Source: Arthrobacter sp. ZGTC412 (lineage in GTDB: Bacteria > Actinomycetota > Actinomycetes > Actinomycetales > Micrococcaceae). Taken from it: a stretch of 64,000 bases of DNA. Below the pieces are notes generated by a model that was not told the DNA's origin, did not search any database, and saw only the letters and a list, made by a program, of their open reading frames with translations. A program made the position numbers and the translations under genes. This document shows positions 36,131-45,346 of this stretch, one piece after another (position 1 is the stretch's first letter; each line of letters starts with the position of its first letter). The stretch lies in contig NZ_PJII01000001.1 of assembly GCF_002929215.1 (NCBI RefSeq), positions 186,001 through 250,000 of the forward strand. The letters run 5' to 3'.

Positions 36131-37384
36131 TCACCCATCTTTGGAGGGCGGTACGCTATTGTCAGTAGACTCCGAAAGAGCGAATGGGGAGGGTCTTCTT
36201 CGTTGCCAGAGTTCGAAGAGAAGCAGCCCCAGCCCCACTGCGATTCCGACCCATAAGCTTGATCCCAATCTCGGAGCCTGACTGTGGACGGGGTGGCCTA
36301 CGACGCTCAGAACGCCGTAAAGGGACAACGCCACGGTCACAACAATTTCAGGGCGGAATCGGCGCGACCGCAGTGCGAGGACGAACCCGGCGACGCCGGC
36401 AAGGAAGACTGCCAAATAGGTTGCATTCGCTGGCAGTCCAGCAACGAACCTGCCCAGAAAATGCCATTCCAGCTGCAGGAGTCGCACAACCGGGTCATCC
36501 ACCGGAGGAAGCCGGAAATGATCTGTGAAGGTGTCTTGAAGGCTGTGGCTCAATCCGGGAAAGCCGAGGAGCGAGTTCACTGTGGAGCTGAGTATCAGTG
36601 CGACTCCACTCAAGAATGCTGCGAAGCGAATCTGTCTGTTCCGCCGATATTGGCGCAACAGCAGTAAGCCGAGGCAAACGACGAGGAAACTGAGACACAG
36701 TAGAAGCGTGGAGGAGTACTTGAAGAAAAAGACTAGCCCGAGCCCGAGCGTCACCCATGTCAGACCCCGCTTATTTGACCCCCTAATGACGTAGGCCAAG
36801 CCCAATGCCATGACTAATGCAGACGTAAGCGTGGTAGCTTCCGCCAGCATGGCGACCCCGTGGGGGAGACTCACAGGCAGGGCATAAAAGGAAAACTGAG
36901 CAACAGTCGAGGAAACGACGCCGAGACCAGCTATTCGGAGGATGCGCACCAACACCAGTCCACCAATGGTGGTCGCGGCAACGGCAACAATCCAAAGCCC
37001 AATGCGATCCCCGAATGCATGCATGAGGGGTATGGACAGCATGGGGTAGCCGATTCGAGGTGTGAAGATCTCCTGGTACGGCACGTTTCTGTCGATGTAT
37101 CCAATAAAGGGCCCGTGGCCGGCCATGGTTGTACTGATGCAGTTTTCCAAGGTGCCTTTGTAATCGAAAGACGGATGCTTGCACCACAACGTGTAGGCAT
37201 CCAGCCACGCTTTATTTTCCGACACACCCTGAAGCATGTAGGCAATGCGCAGGTATTGCACGGTGTCGCCCCATACCACACCAGGACCGATGGCTGCCGC
37301 CACCGCGACGAACAAGCATGCAATGCCCGCCGGAACCAGGACGTTCCGCATTCTGGGTTTTTCTCTTGCTCCAGAAATTGCCAA
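36131..37384 (-). CDS. Polytopic membrane protein, possible GT-C glycosyltransferase
   Basis: 417 residues. The start is TTG 37384, chosen because AGGAG lies 6 bases before it. About ten membrane helices. A first extracytoplasmic loop with GDTVQYLRIAYMLQG and further acidic residues resembles the GT-C (PMT/ArnT-like) architecture, in which an Asp in the first loop is catalytic. No exact family is recognised. It is the last gene of the polysaccharide operon, 141 bases after the flippase. A lipid-linked sugar transferase is a reasonable guess. Confidence 0.65.
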   Translation of the reverse strand: MAISGAREKPRMRNVLVPAGIACLFVAVAAAIGPGVVWGDTVQYLRIAYMLQGVSENKAWLDAYTLWCKHPSFDYKGTLENCISTTMAGHGPFIGYIDRNVPYQEIFTPRIGYPMLSIPLMHAFGDRIGLWIVAVAATTIGGLVLVRILRIAGLGVVSSTVAQFSFYALPVSLPHGVAMLAEATTLTSALVMALGLAYVIRGSNKRGLTWVTLGLGLVFFFKYSSTLLLCLSFLVVCLGLLLLRQYRRNRQIRFAAFLSGVALILSSTVNSLLGFPGLSHSLQDTFTDHFRLPPVDDPVVRLLQLEWHFLGRFVAGLPANATYLAVFLAGVAGFVLALRSRRFRPEIVVTVALSLYGVLSVVGHPVHSQAPRLGSSLWVGIAVGLGLLLFELWQRRRPSPFALSESTDNSVPPSKDG

Positions 37385-37525
37385 GATGATCTCCTAAGTC
37401 TTACGCCCCCGACGGAGACACTTCACATCACTTCGCTATCAGGCCCTTATCAGACCACGGGGCGCATGTAGATGAACTTTCTGGTTTGCGGCCGACCTGC
37501 CGCCGCCGGCGATAAAGATTTTGCC

Positions 37526-38983
37526 TCAGCCATTGGTCGACTCACCCTCTAAATTTGTGGCGCCCATCGAGCGACGACGCGAACGAATGCGCCAGACGGC
37601 TGCAGCAGCGATCAGGAACACACCAACGATCACCACCGTAAAAACTCCGGTGGAAACGTCCCGCGGAAGAACCAACAGCACTCCCACGTAGACCACCGCA
37701 GACGCGCAACATGCAAGGTAGGTCCGCAGTTCCCATCCCCCGGCCGCCCGCCGTCGGACGATCAGATAATAGGCGAGACCCAGCACCAGGAAGGTAAGCG
37801 CGGAGGTAACAGCCATTCCCACAAGGTCTCCGGCGAAGGCCGGGACGAGCGCCGCCAACGTGCCCAGAACCAGCACGCCCGGCGTTACCACTGACAGCCA
37901 CCATGTTGCATTTTCAGCAAACAACAAAGTGGTGGCGTTCAGGTAGAGAACGTATCCCATCGCTATGAGGGGCATTATCTGGGCGACCGGTATCAGGCTT
38001 TCCTTGCCCCCTGCCATCACGTGCGTGACGACGTTCGCCCCCGCTGAAGCAACGATGACTATGCCGAGGGCCGCGAAACTGGCAGTACGCATCGTGGAGC
38101 GAAGCCGTTCAACGCGCTCTGCCCCGCTGACCGCCAGCAGGGCCGGAACCCAGGCATTGTTGAGCGCACCCAGAAGAGTGATAGTACCCAGCACAAAGAC
38201 CTGGACTTTTCCATAGTCTCCGGAGACACCGTCGGCAGCCGTAACGGCAAGCAGGAAGACGGCCCCCTGGGTGAGCAGCATCAGCGCGCCGGTGTGGGGC
38301 AGGACAGGCAGGCCGATGGCCAGGCTCTCCCGGACGGCTCCTCGGTGAGCCAGCGGCCAGGAGGGTTTCGTGATCATCACGGCGACGACGGCACCGATGA
38401 GCACCAGCACTCCGTATCCGAGCATGAAGGTGCCGGCCTTGGCGCCGAACAGGAGCATCGCAAAGAGACCGCCGCCATAGGCGGCCATTGACGAGACCAG
38501 GCTGAGCATCACGAAGGCGACGGGACGGCCCTGTGCGCGCAGGATTGCCTGCCCGGCGAGCACACTGGACTGCAGCCCCATGGCAAAAAACGCGATGGCG
38601 AAACTCGGCGAACCGCCGTCGCTCCGGAACAAGAACCAGGCGACCCCTGCGGCCAAGACCCCCAGGACGGCGCCGCCTGTCGTCATGAACCCACTCACGG
38701 CCCGTGCCCTGGCAGGACCGGCAGGCTCGAACCAGACCTTCGTGATAGCCAGCGGCAGTCCTGCCGCCGCCAGCACCACACCGACTTGGATGATCGATAC
38801 GGACAGGAACAGCTCCTGCCACTCGGAATCGCTGTTCAACAGGTGCAGCACAAATGGCTGGACCAGGAAAACGCCCAGTCCCTGCATCAGAGCGCCCAAC
38901 AGGTAGAGCAAAGAGTTGCGTCCGGTACCCGCCGCCACCGCGGCAGGGGTTCCGGGAACAGCGCTCTGATCCGTGCTAGCCAC
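37526..38983 (-). CDS. Polysaccharide flippase (Wzx/MATE-like)
   Basis: 485 residues from GTG 38983 (an in-frame GTG at 39010 is an alternative; neither has a strong ribosome site). About twelve to fourteen membrane helices, beginning NSLLYLLGALMQGLGVFLVQPFVLHLL, with the MOP-superfamily layout of polysaccharide synthesis proteins. It would turn lipid-linked repeat units across the membrane. It overlaps the legC stop by 8 bases, tying it to the nonulosonic acid genes. Confidence 0.8.
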   Translation of the reverse strand: MASTDQSAVPGTPAAVAAGTGRNSLLYLLGALMQGLGVFLVQPFVLHLLNSDSEWQELFLSVSIIQVGVVLAAAGLPLAITKVWFEPAGPARARAVSGFMTTGGAVLGVLAAGVAWFLFRSDGGSPSFAIAFFAMGLQSSVLAGQAILRAQGRPVAFVMLSLVSSMAAYGGGLFAMLLFGAKAGTFMLGYGVLVLIGAVVAVMITKPSWPLAHRGAVRESLAIGLPVLPHTGALMLLTQGAVFLLAVTAADGVSGDYGKVQVFVLGTITLLGALNNAWVPALLAVSGAERVERLRSTMRTASFAALGIVIVASAGANVVTHVMAGGKESLIPVAQIMPLIAMGYVLYLNATTLLFAENATWWLSVVTPGVLVLGTLAALVPAFAGDLVGMAVTSALTFLVLGLAYYLIVRRRAAGGWELRTYLACCASAVVYVGVLLVLPRDVSTGVFTVVIVGVFLIAAAAVWRIRSRRRSMGATNLEGESTNG

Positions 38984-40127
38984 CGTTAAGCTGAAGCCAT
39001 TCCAGGACACGATCGATGACGCGTTTCTGCTCCACTGCGGTCAACTCCGTTGAGCAGGGCAGGGAGAGCCCCCGGTGGAACAGATCCTCTCCGACGCTGC
39101 CGCCGATCAGGGCCTCATCTTTTAATGGCGGCTGCATGTGAAGCGGGCGCCACAGTGACCGGGACTCAATATCCACCGCAGCAAGAAAGTCCTGAAGCTC
39201 GTCGCGTGCTTCAGTGCCTCGGCCGGCGGGCACCTGAATCGAATACAGCCAGTACGTGGACTCCTGCCCAGGCAAAGTCGGCGGCGTCTGGATTGCTGTC
39301 CCGGCGAAAGCCTCGTTGTAGCGCATGGCGATTTCCCGCTTGGCCGCGACGAAGCCGTCAAGGCGCTCAAGCTGGGCGACACCCAGTGCGGCGGCAATAT
39401 TGGTAAGGCGGTAGTTGAAGCCAATTTCGTCGTGCAGGTAGCCTCTGTCCGGGGTGCGCGCCTGCGTGGAAAGGTGCTTCGCGCGTATGGCCAGATCCTC
39501 ATTGTCAGTGGTGAACATTCCACCGCCACCGGTAGTCATGATCTTGTTCCCGTTGAAGGAGTAGGCACCCATGTGCCCCACCGTTCCGACGTGCCTGCCC
39601 TTCAGGGGCCCGCTGGTCCACGTGGCACCGAGTGCCTCAGCTGCGTCCTCAATGACAATGATCCCGAACTCGCCGGCAAGCTCCATAACGGCTGCCGTGT
39701 CTGCCGGCTGGCCCAGGATATGTACGATTTCGATGGCCTTCGGCAGCTTCTCCCCCGCTCCACGCCGACGTACGAGCTCTGTCCGGAGCTTGTCAACATC
39801 CATGCACCATGAATCTTCACGGGAATCCACAAGGAGCAGTTCCGCGAACTGGTAGGAAGCAGCGTTGGAACTGGCCATGAACGTGAAGTCTGAGACTGCA
39901 ACCAGATCGCCCGGCTGAACGCCGGCCAACCGCATCGCAATGTGAAGGGCCGCGGTACCGGAGGAACAGGCAACGGCGTACTTGGCCCCGACATACTCGG
40001 CAAAACGGGTCTCAAACTCGTTGACAAAGCGCCCAACGGACGAAACGAAACCGCTGCTGATCGCTTCGTTCATCAGTTCAGCTTCGCGTGCACCGATGTT
40101 GGGTATTGCTAAGGGAATTCGCGACAC
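38976..40127 (-). CDS. legC: LegC-type PLP aminotransferase (DegT/DnrJ/EryC1 family)
   Basis: 383 residues. DegT-family sugar aminotransferase: SSGFVSSVGRFVNEFETRFAEYVG, ACSSGTAALHIAMRLAGV, VIEDAAEALGATW, Schiff-base lysine in SFNGNKIMTTGGGG, and the ending IDRVLEWL. In the legionaminic route LegC adds the 4-amino group to the 4-keto-6-deoxy sugar made by LegB (family knowledge). It follows legB after 22 bases. Sugar specificity is inferred from the gene set. Confidence 0.85.
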   Translation of the reverse strand: MSRIPLAIPNIGAREAELMNEAISSGFVSSVGRFVNEFETRFAEYVGAKYAVACSSGTAALHIAMRLAGVQPGDLVAVSDFTFMASSNAASYQFAELLLVDSREDSWCMDVDKLRTELVRRRGAGEKLPKAIEIVHILGQPADTAAVMELAGEFGIIVIEDAAEALGATWTSGPLKGRHVGTVGHMGAYSFNGNKIMTTGGGGMFTTDNEDLAIRAKHLSTQARTPDRGYLHDEIGFNYRLTNIAAALGVAQLERLDGFVAAKREIAMRYNEAFAGTAIQTPPTLPGQESTYWLYSIQVPAGRGTEARDELQDFLAAVDIESRSLWRPLHMQPPLKDEALIGGSVGEDLFHRGLSLPCSTELTAVEQKRVIDRVLEWLQLNGG

Positions 40128-40149
40128 GTAATGCCTTTCTTGCGGAAAT

Positions 40150-41166
40150 CTAGCGGGCGTACTTTGCTGCTGCCGTGGCGTCCACGCCGCGGGCCTTGAT
40201 CCACTCCGCGGTCTGGCGGAGTCCTTCTTCCAGGCTGACCTGGGGAGCCCAGCCCAGCTCTGCCAAAGCCTGCGAAGGATCGGAGAGCAGGTGCATGACT
40301 TCGCTGGCTTCCGGCCGGACGCGCTCGTCCTGAGTGGTGATTTCCGCCGTCGACCCGGTCACCTTGGCGGCCATCTCGACGAGCTCACCGATGGTGACGT
40401 CGTAACCGGTACCCAGCTGAATGACCTGTCCCGCCAGGGGAATATCCGCGGTTGCGGCACGGAAGAAACCGTCCGCTGTATCCGTGACAAAGGTGAAGTC
40501 ACGGCGAGGCGTGAGGGAGCCGAGGTGAATCCTTTCGGCTCCACCAACCATCTGCTGGAGGACGGTAGGAATAACTGCACGTGCAGACTGGCGGGGGCCG
40601 TAGGTGTTGAACGGCCTCAAGACCACCACCGGCGTCTCGAAGGAACTCGCCCACGCTTCACAAAGCTTGTCAGCTGCAATCTTTGTGGCGCTGTACGGGG
40701 ACTGGCCTCGAAGTTCGTTCTCGATCGTGATGGGAACGGTCTTCGGGGTTCCGTAGACCTCGGACGTCGAGGTGTTGACGAGGCGGCCGACACCGTGACG
40801 GCGCACGCCCTCCAGCACGTTGAGCGTGCCCACGACGTTGGTCTCCACATAGGACCGGGGTGCCTGGTATGAGTACGGGATCGCAATCAGCGCGGCGAGG
40901 TGCAGGACCACATCGGCGCCCTTTACCAGGTCCGACACAAACTCTGAGTCCCGAATGTCGCCCAGCTGCAGGTCCACCGCGTCGCGCTCGTCGGGGCTGA
41001 GGTCATCGAGCCAGCCGTACGATCCGTTGGAGTTGTACACGCACAAGGCCTTCACATTCGCGCCCTCTGCAATGAGGCGCTGCGTGACGTGGCTGCCGAT
41101 AAAACCGTCGGCGCCGGTAACGACCACTGTCTTGCCTTTAATGTCCTGGTAGTTCACGGCTATCAC
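40150..41166 (-). CDS. legB: LegB-type NAD-dependent sugar 4,6-dehydratase
   Basis: 338 residues from GTG overlapping the stop of the PtmE-like gene (GTGA) behind AAAGG. Extended SDR: Rossmann motif TGADGFIGSH, then VYNSNGSYGWLDDL (a pattern typical of LegB), GDIRD, HLAALIAIPYSY, and the catalytic STSEVYG...SPYSATKIAADKL. LegB converts NDP-GlcNAc to the 4-keto-6-deoxy sugar. The YNSNGSYGWLD signature favours LegB over PseB, which supports legionaminic rather than pseudaminic acid. Confidence 0.85.
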   Translation of the reverse strand: MIAVNYQDIKGKTVVVTGADGFIGSHVTQRLIAEGANVKALCVYNSNGSYGWLDDLSPDERDAVDLQLGDIRDSEFVSDLVKGADVVLHLAALIAIPYSYQAPRSYVETNVVGTLNVLEGVRRHGVGRLVNTSTSEVYGTPKTVPITIENELRGQSPYSATKIAADKLCEAWASSFETPVVVLRPFNTYGPRQSARAVIPTVLQQMVGGAERIHLGSLTPRRDFTFVTDTADGFFRAATADIPLAGQVIQLGTGYDVTIGELVEMAAKVTGSTAEITTQDERVRPEASEVMHLLSDPSQALAELGWAPQVSLEEGLRQTAEWIKARGVDATAAAKYAR

Positions 41167-42221
41167 TGGCCTTTCGCTGTTGCTAGGTCTTTGGGTGTTC
41201 CGACGTCAATCCAGTCGGATTCGATGGGCCAGGCGGCCACGTTCTTTGAACTGTCGATGCAGGCTTTCACCAGGTCGGGCATTGAGAAAGGCTCCATGTA
41301 GGGAACCATCGCCAGCGCCTCGGGCGACACGGCATAGATCCCGGTGCTGATTTCAAACTCAACTGTAGGTTTCTCGACTACCGAGCTGATTGACCGGTCC
41401 GCACCAATCTCGAGCACGCCGAACGGCACCTGGTGTGTGTAGGGCCGGGCTGCAACTGTAACAGCGGCCTGCTTCGCGTCGTGGAAGGCCAGCAAATCGG
41501 CTGCGTTGTAGCGGACCATGAGATCCGCGTTGGTCACAATTACCGGTTCGGTGATGTTTTCCACCTGATGATAGAGGAGTCCGAGGGCGCCCGCGGTGTT
41601 CAACGGGGTTGCAGGATCCTCATGCAGGTAGGCGATCCTGCAGCCGAGCCTGGAGCCGTCCCCCAGGTGGGCTTCGATTTTGTCGGCGAGATACGCCACT
41701 GACACGTAGATCCTCGTTATCCCTGACTCAACCAGGCCAAGGATGATCCATTCGATGATGGTCCGGTCCGCTACCGTCATGAGGGGCTTGGGCGTGTCCT
41801 TCGTCAGGGCGCCAAGTCTCGTGCCCCTGCCTCCGGCCATGATCACGGCGATGTTGTTCAGTGGCTTGCGGCCGACGATGTCGTTGAGGGTATGCAGGCC
41901 CACGAGCACTCCGTGATCATCGACCACCGGAACTTCGCTGATCCTGAGGCTGCGCATGAGGTCCAGAACTGACGGGCGGGTTGCCGCGGGGCCGACAACG
42001 TGCGGATCGGCATTGGCGAAGTCAAGCACAGGCGATTCAAGATCGGCTCCGCGCAGGAGGCCTCGGCGAATATCGCCGTCGGTGACTACGCCCAGGAGGC
42101 GGCCGTCCTCCCCGGTCAGCAGGGCTATGGCCGAGGCGCCGCGGTCGATGGCTTGAAGGGCCTGGCGCACGGTGGCCCCGGGTCCAATGCAGACGTTTCC
42201 CAGCGTTCCGTCAATGGTCAT
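41163..42221 (-). CDS. PtmE-like sugar nucleotidyltransferase with CBS pair
   Basis: 352 residues. Two CBS domains fill about residues 1-115 (GVVTDGDIRRGLL; EVPVVDDHGVLVGLHTLNDIV). A nucleotidyltransferase follows: AVIMAGGRGTRLGALTKDTPKPLMTV, VTNADLMVRY, GVLEIG and STGIYAVSPEAL. This is the PtmE/GlmE architecture, which in Campylobacter makes GDP-glucosamine as the entry to legionaminic acid (established for that organism). Here the nucleotide (GDP or other) is inferred. It lies between legG and legB in the operon. Confidence 0.85.
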   Translation of the reverse strand: MTIDGTLGNVCIGPGATVRQALQAIDRGASAIALLTGEDGRLLGVVTDGDIRRGLLRGADLESPVLDFANADPHVVGPAATRPSVLDLMRSLRISEVPVVDDHGVLVGLHTLNDIVGRKPLNNIAVIMAGGRGTRLGALTKDTPKPLMTVADRTIIEWIILGLVESGITRIYVSVAYLADKIEAHLGDGSRLGCRIAYLHEDPATPLNTAGALGLLYHQVENITEPVIVTNADLMVRYNAADLLAFHDAKQAAVTVAARPYTHQVPFGVLEIGADRSISSVVEKPTVEFEISTGIYAVSPEALAMVPYMEPFSMPDLVKACIDSSKNVAAWPIESDWIDVGTPKDLATAKGQ

Positions 42222-42224
42222 ACT

Positions 42225-43385
42225 TCAACTCTCCAGCGGTAAGTCAATAAAGGCCTTGGTCAGGCCTTCTGCAGGGCTTCCCAAAATTACACGTTTGATC
42301 GGCTCGGCGGAATGTGAATTCCCGTACGGATTGACCACACTGCTGCTCACCAGACGGAACTGCGCGCTCAGGGCCTTTTCAATAGTAGCGCGAATCTCGT
42401 TACGGTCATCCCGGCAGTGAAGGACATTGGCCCCTGACTCCCGGCCCCGCTGCCGTTCGCCGATGTTTACCACCGGCACATGGAAGGATGCCGCTTCCAA
42501 AATGCCCGACGACGAATTGCCCACCAGGGCGCGCACCGTGGCCATCACCCGCGGGTAGTGGGGACCCAGGCTTTCCCGCACCACCACGCCCGGGATTTCG
42601 CTCGACTCAATGTCCTTTAGCACGGCGATGATGTGTTCCCGGCCGGCGTCAAAGCCCGGGTATGTGAGGATCGTTGTTCCTGCCTGGCCGATCACCTCTT
42701 CGAAGACCTGGCGTGCCAGCTCCCCTGCGTTCTGTGCCATCTCCGCCGTCGCCGGGTGATATGTGGCCATCACGAGAGGCTGAACCAGGGGTACCCCGAA
42801 TTCGGCCAGGAACTCGTCGTCCGTCAACGGCGTCTGATTCGCGAAGCGGTCCAGTCCCGGTGCACCCGTTTGATGAATCCGCTCCACGGCCTCACCGAGT
42901 TGGGCGACGCGGCGAGCGGCCTGCGCCGTGCTGACACAGTGCTGGTCCGCGAGTTTGGTCACCGCGTGCCGCACTCGCTCATCGAGCGCACCCTCGGTGA
43001 CCTCACCGCCGTGCAGATGGATCAGCCGGATGCCACTGATGACAACTGGGGGCAGTACGTAGAGAAGTTCCCATCTGTCCCCGAGGACGACGACGGCGTC
43101 CGGCACCACGTCAGGCAACAGGTCGGCGACGGCGGCGCTGAGCCGGGCCCCGTATTGCGCCTGAAGAACCGGCGACGGTTCGGCGAGGTAGAGCGCAAGC
43201 TCGTGATGGGTGAAGGTTCCTTGCCGCAGCCCGGCTTCCAGCAGCCTGTCCTGGGCTGTGCTTTGGGGGAAACCTATTGCGGTAGCGATGTGGAGCTCTA
43301 TGCTCGGGTCGGCCGCCAAAGCCGCCAGGACAGGGCCCAAGGGAAACAGGTCCGCCCTGGTGCCGGCAAAGGCAAGAACCTTCAT
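42225..43385 (-). CDS. legG: LegG/NeuC-type UDP/GDP-sugar hydrolysing 2-epimerase
   Basis: 386 residues from ATG 43385, one base after the legI stop; an alternative GTG start at 43403 overlaps legI. Motifs of the non-phosphorylating GlcNAc 2-epimerase family: GTRADLFPLGPVLAAL, VVLGDRWELL, HLHGGEVTEGALDERVRHAVTKLA, and VGNSSSGILEAASFHVPVVNIGERQRGR. The enzyme removes the nucleotide and inverts C2, giving the mannosamine-type precursor for the NeuB-like synthase. Confidence 0.88.
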   Translation of the reverse strand: MKVLAFAGTRADLFPLGPVLAALAADPSIELHIATAIGFPQSTAQDRLLEAGLRQGTFTHHELALYLAEPSPVLQAQYGARLSAAVADLLPDVVPDAVVVLGDRWELLYVLPPVVISGIRLIHLHGGEVTEGALDERVRHAVTKLADQHCVSTAQAARRVAQLGEAVERIHQTGAPGLDRFANQTPLTDDEFLAEFGVPLVQPLVMATYHPATAEMAQNAGELARQVFEEVIGQAGTTILTYPGFDAGREHIIAVLKDIESSEIPGVVVRESLGPHYPRVMATVRALVGNSSSGILEAASFHVPVVNIGERQRGRESGANVLHCRDDRNEIRATIEKALSAQFRLVSSSVVNPYGNSHSAEPIKRVILGSPAEGLTKAFIDLPLES

Positions 43386-43386
43386 G

Positions 43387-44412
43387 CTAGGCGAGGTCTT
43401 CACTCGTCAGCGCTGCGCCGGATGTGATTGGGCGGACCGCCTTCGCGCCGACGACGCGTGCTGAAGGCGGAAGTCCGCCCTCTGGGCGGAGGATTGCAAC
43501 ATCGTCAAGTGTAATGACGGCGCCAGCGGCAATGTCACGCGCGGCATGATAGGAGCGCCGCACCAACGAGGCATTCGCCTCTTCACTGGGCATCCGCCGT
43601 TTGTTTCCATCTCCCAGAGCCGCATGAGCGGCGCGGACTGAATCAACATACGCCGTGAATTCTGCCCGTTCCAGGGAAGCGGAGTGGTCCGGACCGTTCC
43701 GGGTCTTGTCGGTGGTGATGTGCTTCTCCAGCAGGGTGGACCCCAGCGCCGTGGCTGCGATGGCCGTGACGGAACCCGGGGTGTGATCCGACCACCCCAC
43801 CTCCACTCCGAATTCCTCCCGCAGAGCGGGAATCGCCCGAAGGTTGGCTTCGTCCAATGGCGCAGGGTAGGCCGACACACAGTGCAGCAGGACTGTGGCG
43901 GGAGCTTTGGCTGTCGCCTCCAGGGCTGCTGCGATCTCTGGGCGGGTGCCCATGCCGGTGGACACGATCATGGGGATGCCAAACTCTGCGATGGCGGAGA
44001 GATACGGGGTGTTTGTGAGTTCGCCGGAGCCGATCTTAAGACCCGGGACACCCAGGTTGGCAAGCATCAGTGCGCTGTCAAAGTCGAAGGGTGTGGAGAG
44101 GAAGGTAATTCCCCGTTCATCGCAGTGGTCGCGCAGCTCGGCCCAGGCCGATTCCGGCAGGGTCAGGCGCGTCAGCATATCCGACTGGGACTCCGCAAAA
44201 CCTGCCAGCTTTTGGTATGGCGTGGTTCCTGCTGTGCTGGTGACCAGTGCTTCCGGTTTGAACGTTTGGAACTTCACAGCGTTGGCACCAGTATCGGCGG
44301 CCATGTCGATCAGCTCGTGGGCAACCGTGACATCGCCGTCGTGATTGACGCCGGCTTCGGCAATGATGAAGATCTCTTCCGCGCTGCCAATCTGGTGGCT
44401 GCCAAACTTCAC
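43387..44412 (-). CDS. legI: LegI/NeuB-type nonulosonic acid synthase
   Basis: 341 residues if begun at GTG 44412 (16 bases after the legH stop, with GGA just upstream). The frame is open to ATG 44487, which would overlap legH by 59 bases. The NeuB TIM barrel is clear: EEIFIIAEAGVNHDGDVTVAHELIDMAADTGANAVKFQTF, LKIGSGELTN, STGMGTRPEI, LEKHITTDKTRNGPDHSASL. A C-terminal SAF domain follows (RRSYHAARDIAAGAVITLDDVAILRPEGGL). It condenses phosphoenolpyruvate with the six-carbon amino sugar to form the nine-carbon acid. Confidence 0.9.
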   Translation of the reverse strand: MKFGSHQIGSAEEIFIIAEAGVNHDGDVTVAHELIDMAADTGANAVKFQTFKPEALVTSTAGTTPYQKLAGFAESQSDMLTRLTLPESAWAELRDHCDERGITFLSTPFDFDSALMLANLGVPGLKIGSGELTNTPYLSAIAEFGIPMIVSTGMGTRPEIAAALEATAKAPATVLLHCVSAYPAPLDEANLRAIPALREEFGVEVGWSDHTPGSVTAIAATALGSTLLEKHITTDKTRNGPDHSASLERAEFTAYVDSVRAAHAALGDGNKRRMPSEEANASLVRRSYHAARDIAAGAVITLDDVAILRPEGGLPPSARVVGAKAVRPITSGAALTSEDLA

Positions 44413-44428
44413 GGATCCGAAATGGGGG

Positions 44429-45148
44429 TCATACGTCAACTGACAGACCTTTCGTAGATTTGGAGGGCTTTGCGGGCACTCCGACATATGTTGTCATACC
44501 TGCCAGCGGGCGGTTTGCCACGGCGCCTGCTCCGAGCAGCGCACCGTCGCCCACAGAAACGCCGGGAAGTATTCGGGCCCCTGAACCAACGAACACCTGT
44601 TGACCGACGGAAGCTGCGCCAAGAAGGACGGCGGCCGGTGCTATGTGGCTTCCCGCCCCCACCTCCGCTTCATGTTCGACGATGGCTCCTGTATTGATCA
44701 CTGCAGCGTCGTCTATACGGGCCAACGGTCCAACGTGGGCGTGTTCGCAGATCTGGCTGAGCCGACCGAGAGTAGCCGTTGCGTCGACAGACGCTGTGTC
44801 CGCAATCAGGGGCTGGAGCAGCGCCGCGTATCGGGGCTCCGCCAGAAGCGAGGAGGCCACACGGGAACGGACGGCGTTGTCGCCGATCCCAATGGCAATC
44901 GACAGTGACTGGTCAACGGCGAAAGCCAAGGCGGCGCCGTCGTCCGTGAAGTAGCGGACCCCGGCGCCGTGGCGAGTAAGGAAGGGCGCATTCTCCCGGA
45001 GAGCGGCCAGCTCTTCCGGCGACGAATCGCCGAACGAGACGTCACTGACAGCCGCAACGGCATCTCCCCTGCCCCTGATCACGGCTGCCAGACTGCGCCC
45101 GTGGCCCGAGGCCCCGATGATCAGCCAACGTACTCGCTCAAGTTTCAA
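44429..45148 (-). CDS. legH: LegH/NeuD/PglD-type acetyltransferase
   Basis: 239 residues from a TTG start at 45148, fixed by AGGAGG 6 bases upstream. N-terminal Rossmann-like domain WLIIGASGHGRSLAAVI; C-terminal left-handed beta-helix of hexapeptide repeats (ATLGRLSQICEHAHVGPLARI onward, ending VGVPAKP). In the legionaminic pathway LegH acetylates the 4-amino group; NeuD proteins O-acetylate sialic acid. Position inside the leg operon favours LegH. It is the first gene of the minus-strand operon. Confidence 0.8.
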   Translation of the reverse strand: MKLERVRWLIIGASGHGRSLAAVIRGRGDAVAAVSDVSFGDSSPEELAALRENAPFLTRHGAGVRYFTDDGAALAFAVDQSLSIAIGIGDNAVRSRVASSLLAEPRYAALLQPLIADTASVDATATLGRLSQICEHAHVGPLARIDDAAVINTGAIVEHEAEVGAGSHIAPAAVLLGAASVGQQVFVGSGARILPGVSVGDGALLGAGAVANRPLAGMTTYVGVPAKPSKSTKGLSVDV

Positions 45149-45346
45149 AACGGTCCTCCTTTCCCTGCCACAGAACGCCTGCACCGCGCACCAAACGCCT
45201 TTGACATCATACTTTGGCGAGACGCGCCACCGCTGGAACGCTGAGTGCAGCGCGAATCACGGACTCCACAACAGACAAATGTACTGTTGTAGTAAATGCC
45301 TTGCGGCGAGTGCTGCCACCCACACCATATGAGGTTGAAACTAACA

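Noticed and set aside
40150-45148. Pseudaminic acid pathway instead of legionaminic
   Set aside because: LegB-like YNSNGSYGWLD pattern and the PtmE-like CBS nucleotidyltransferase favour the legionaminic route; no PseG- or PseH-like gene is seen. Not fully excluded.
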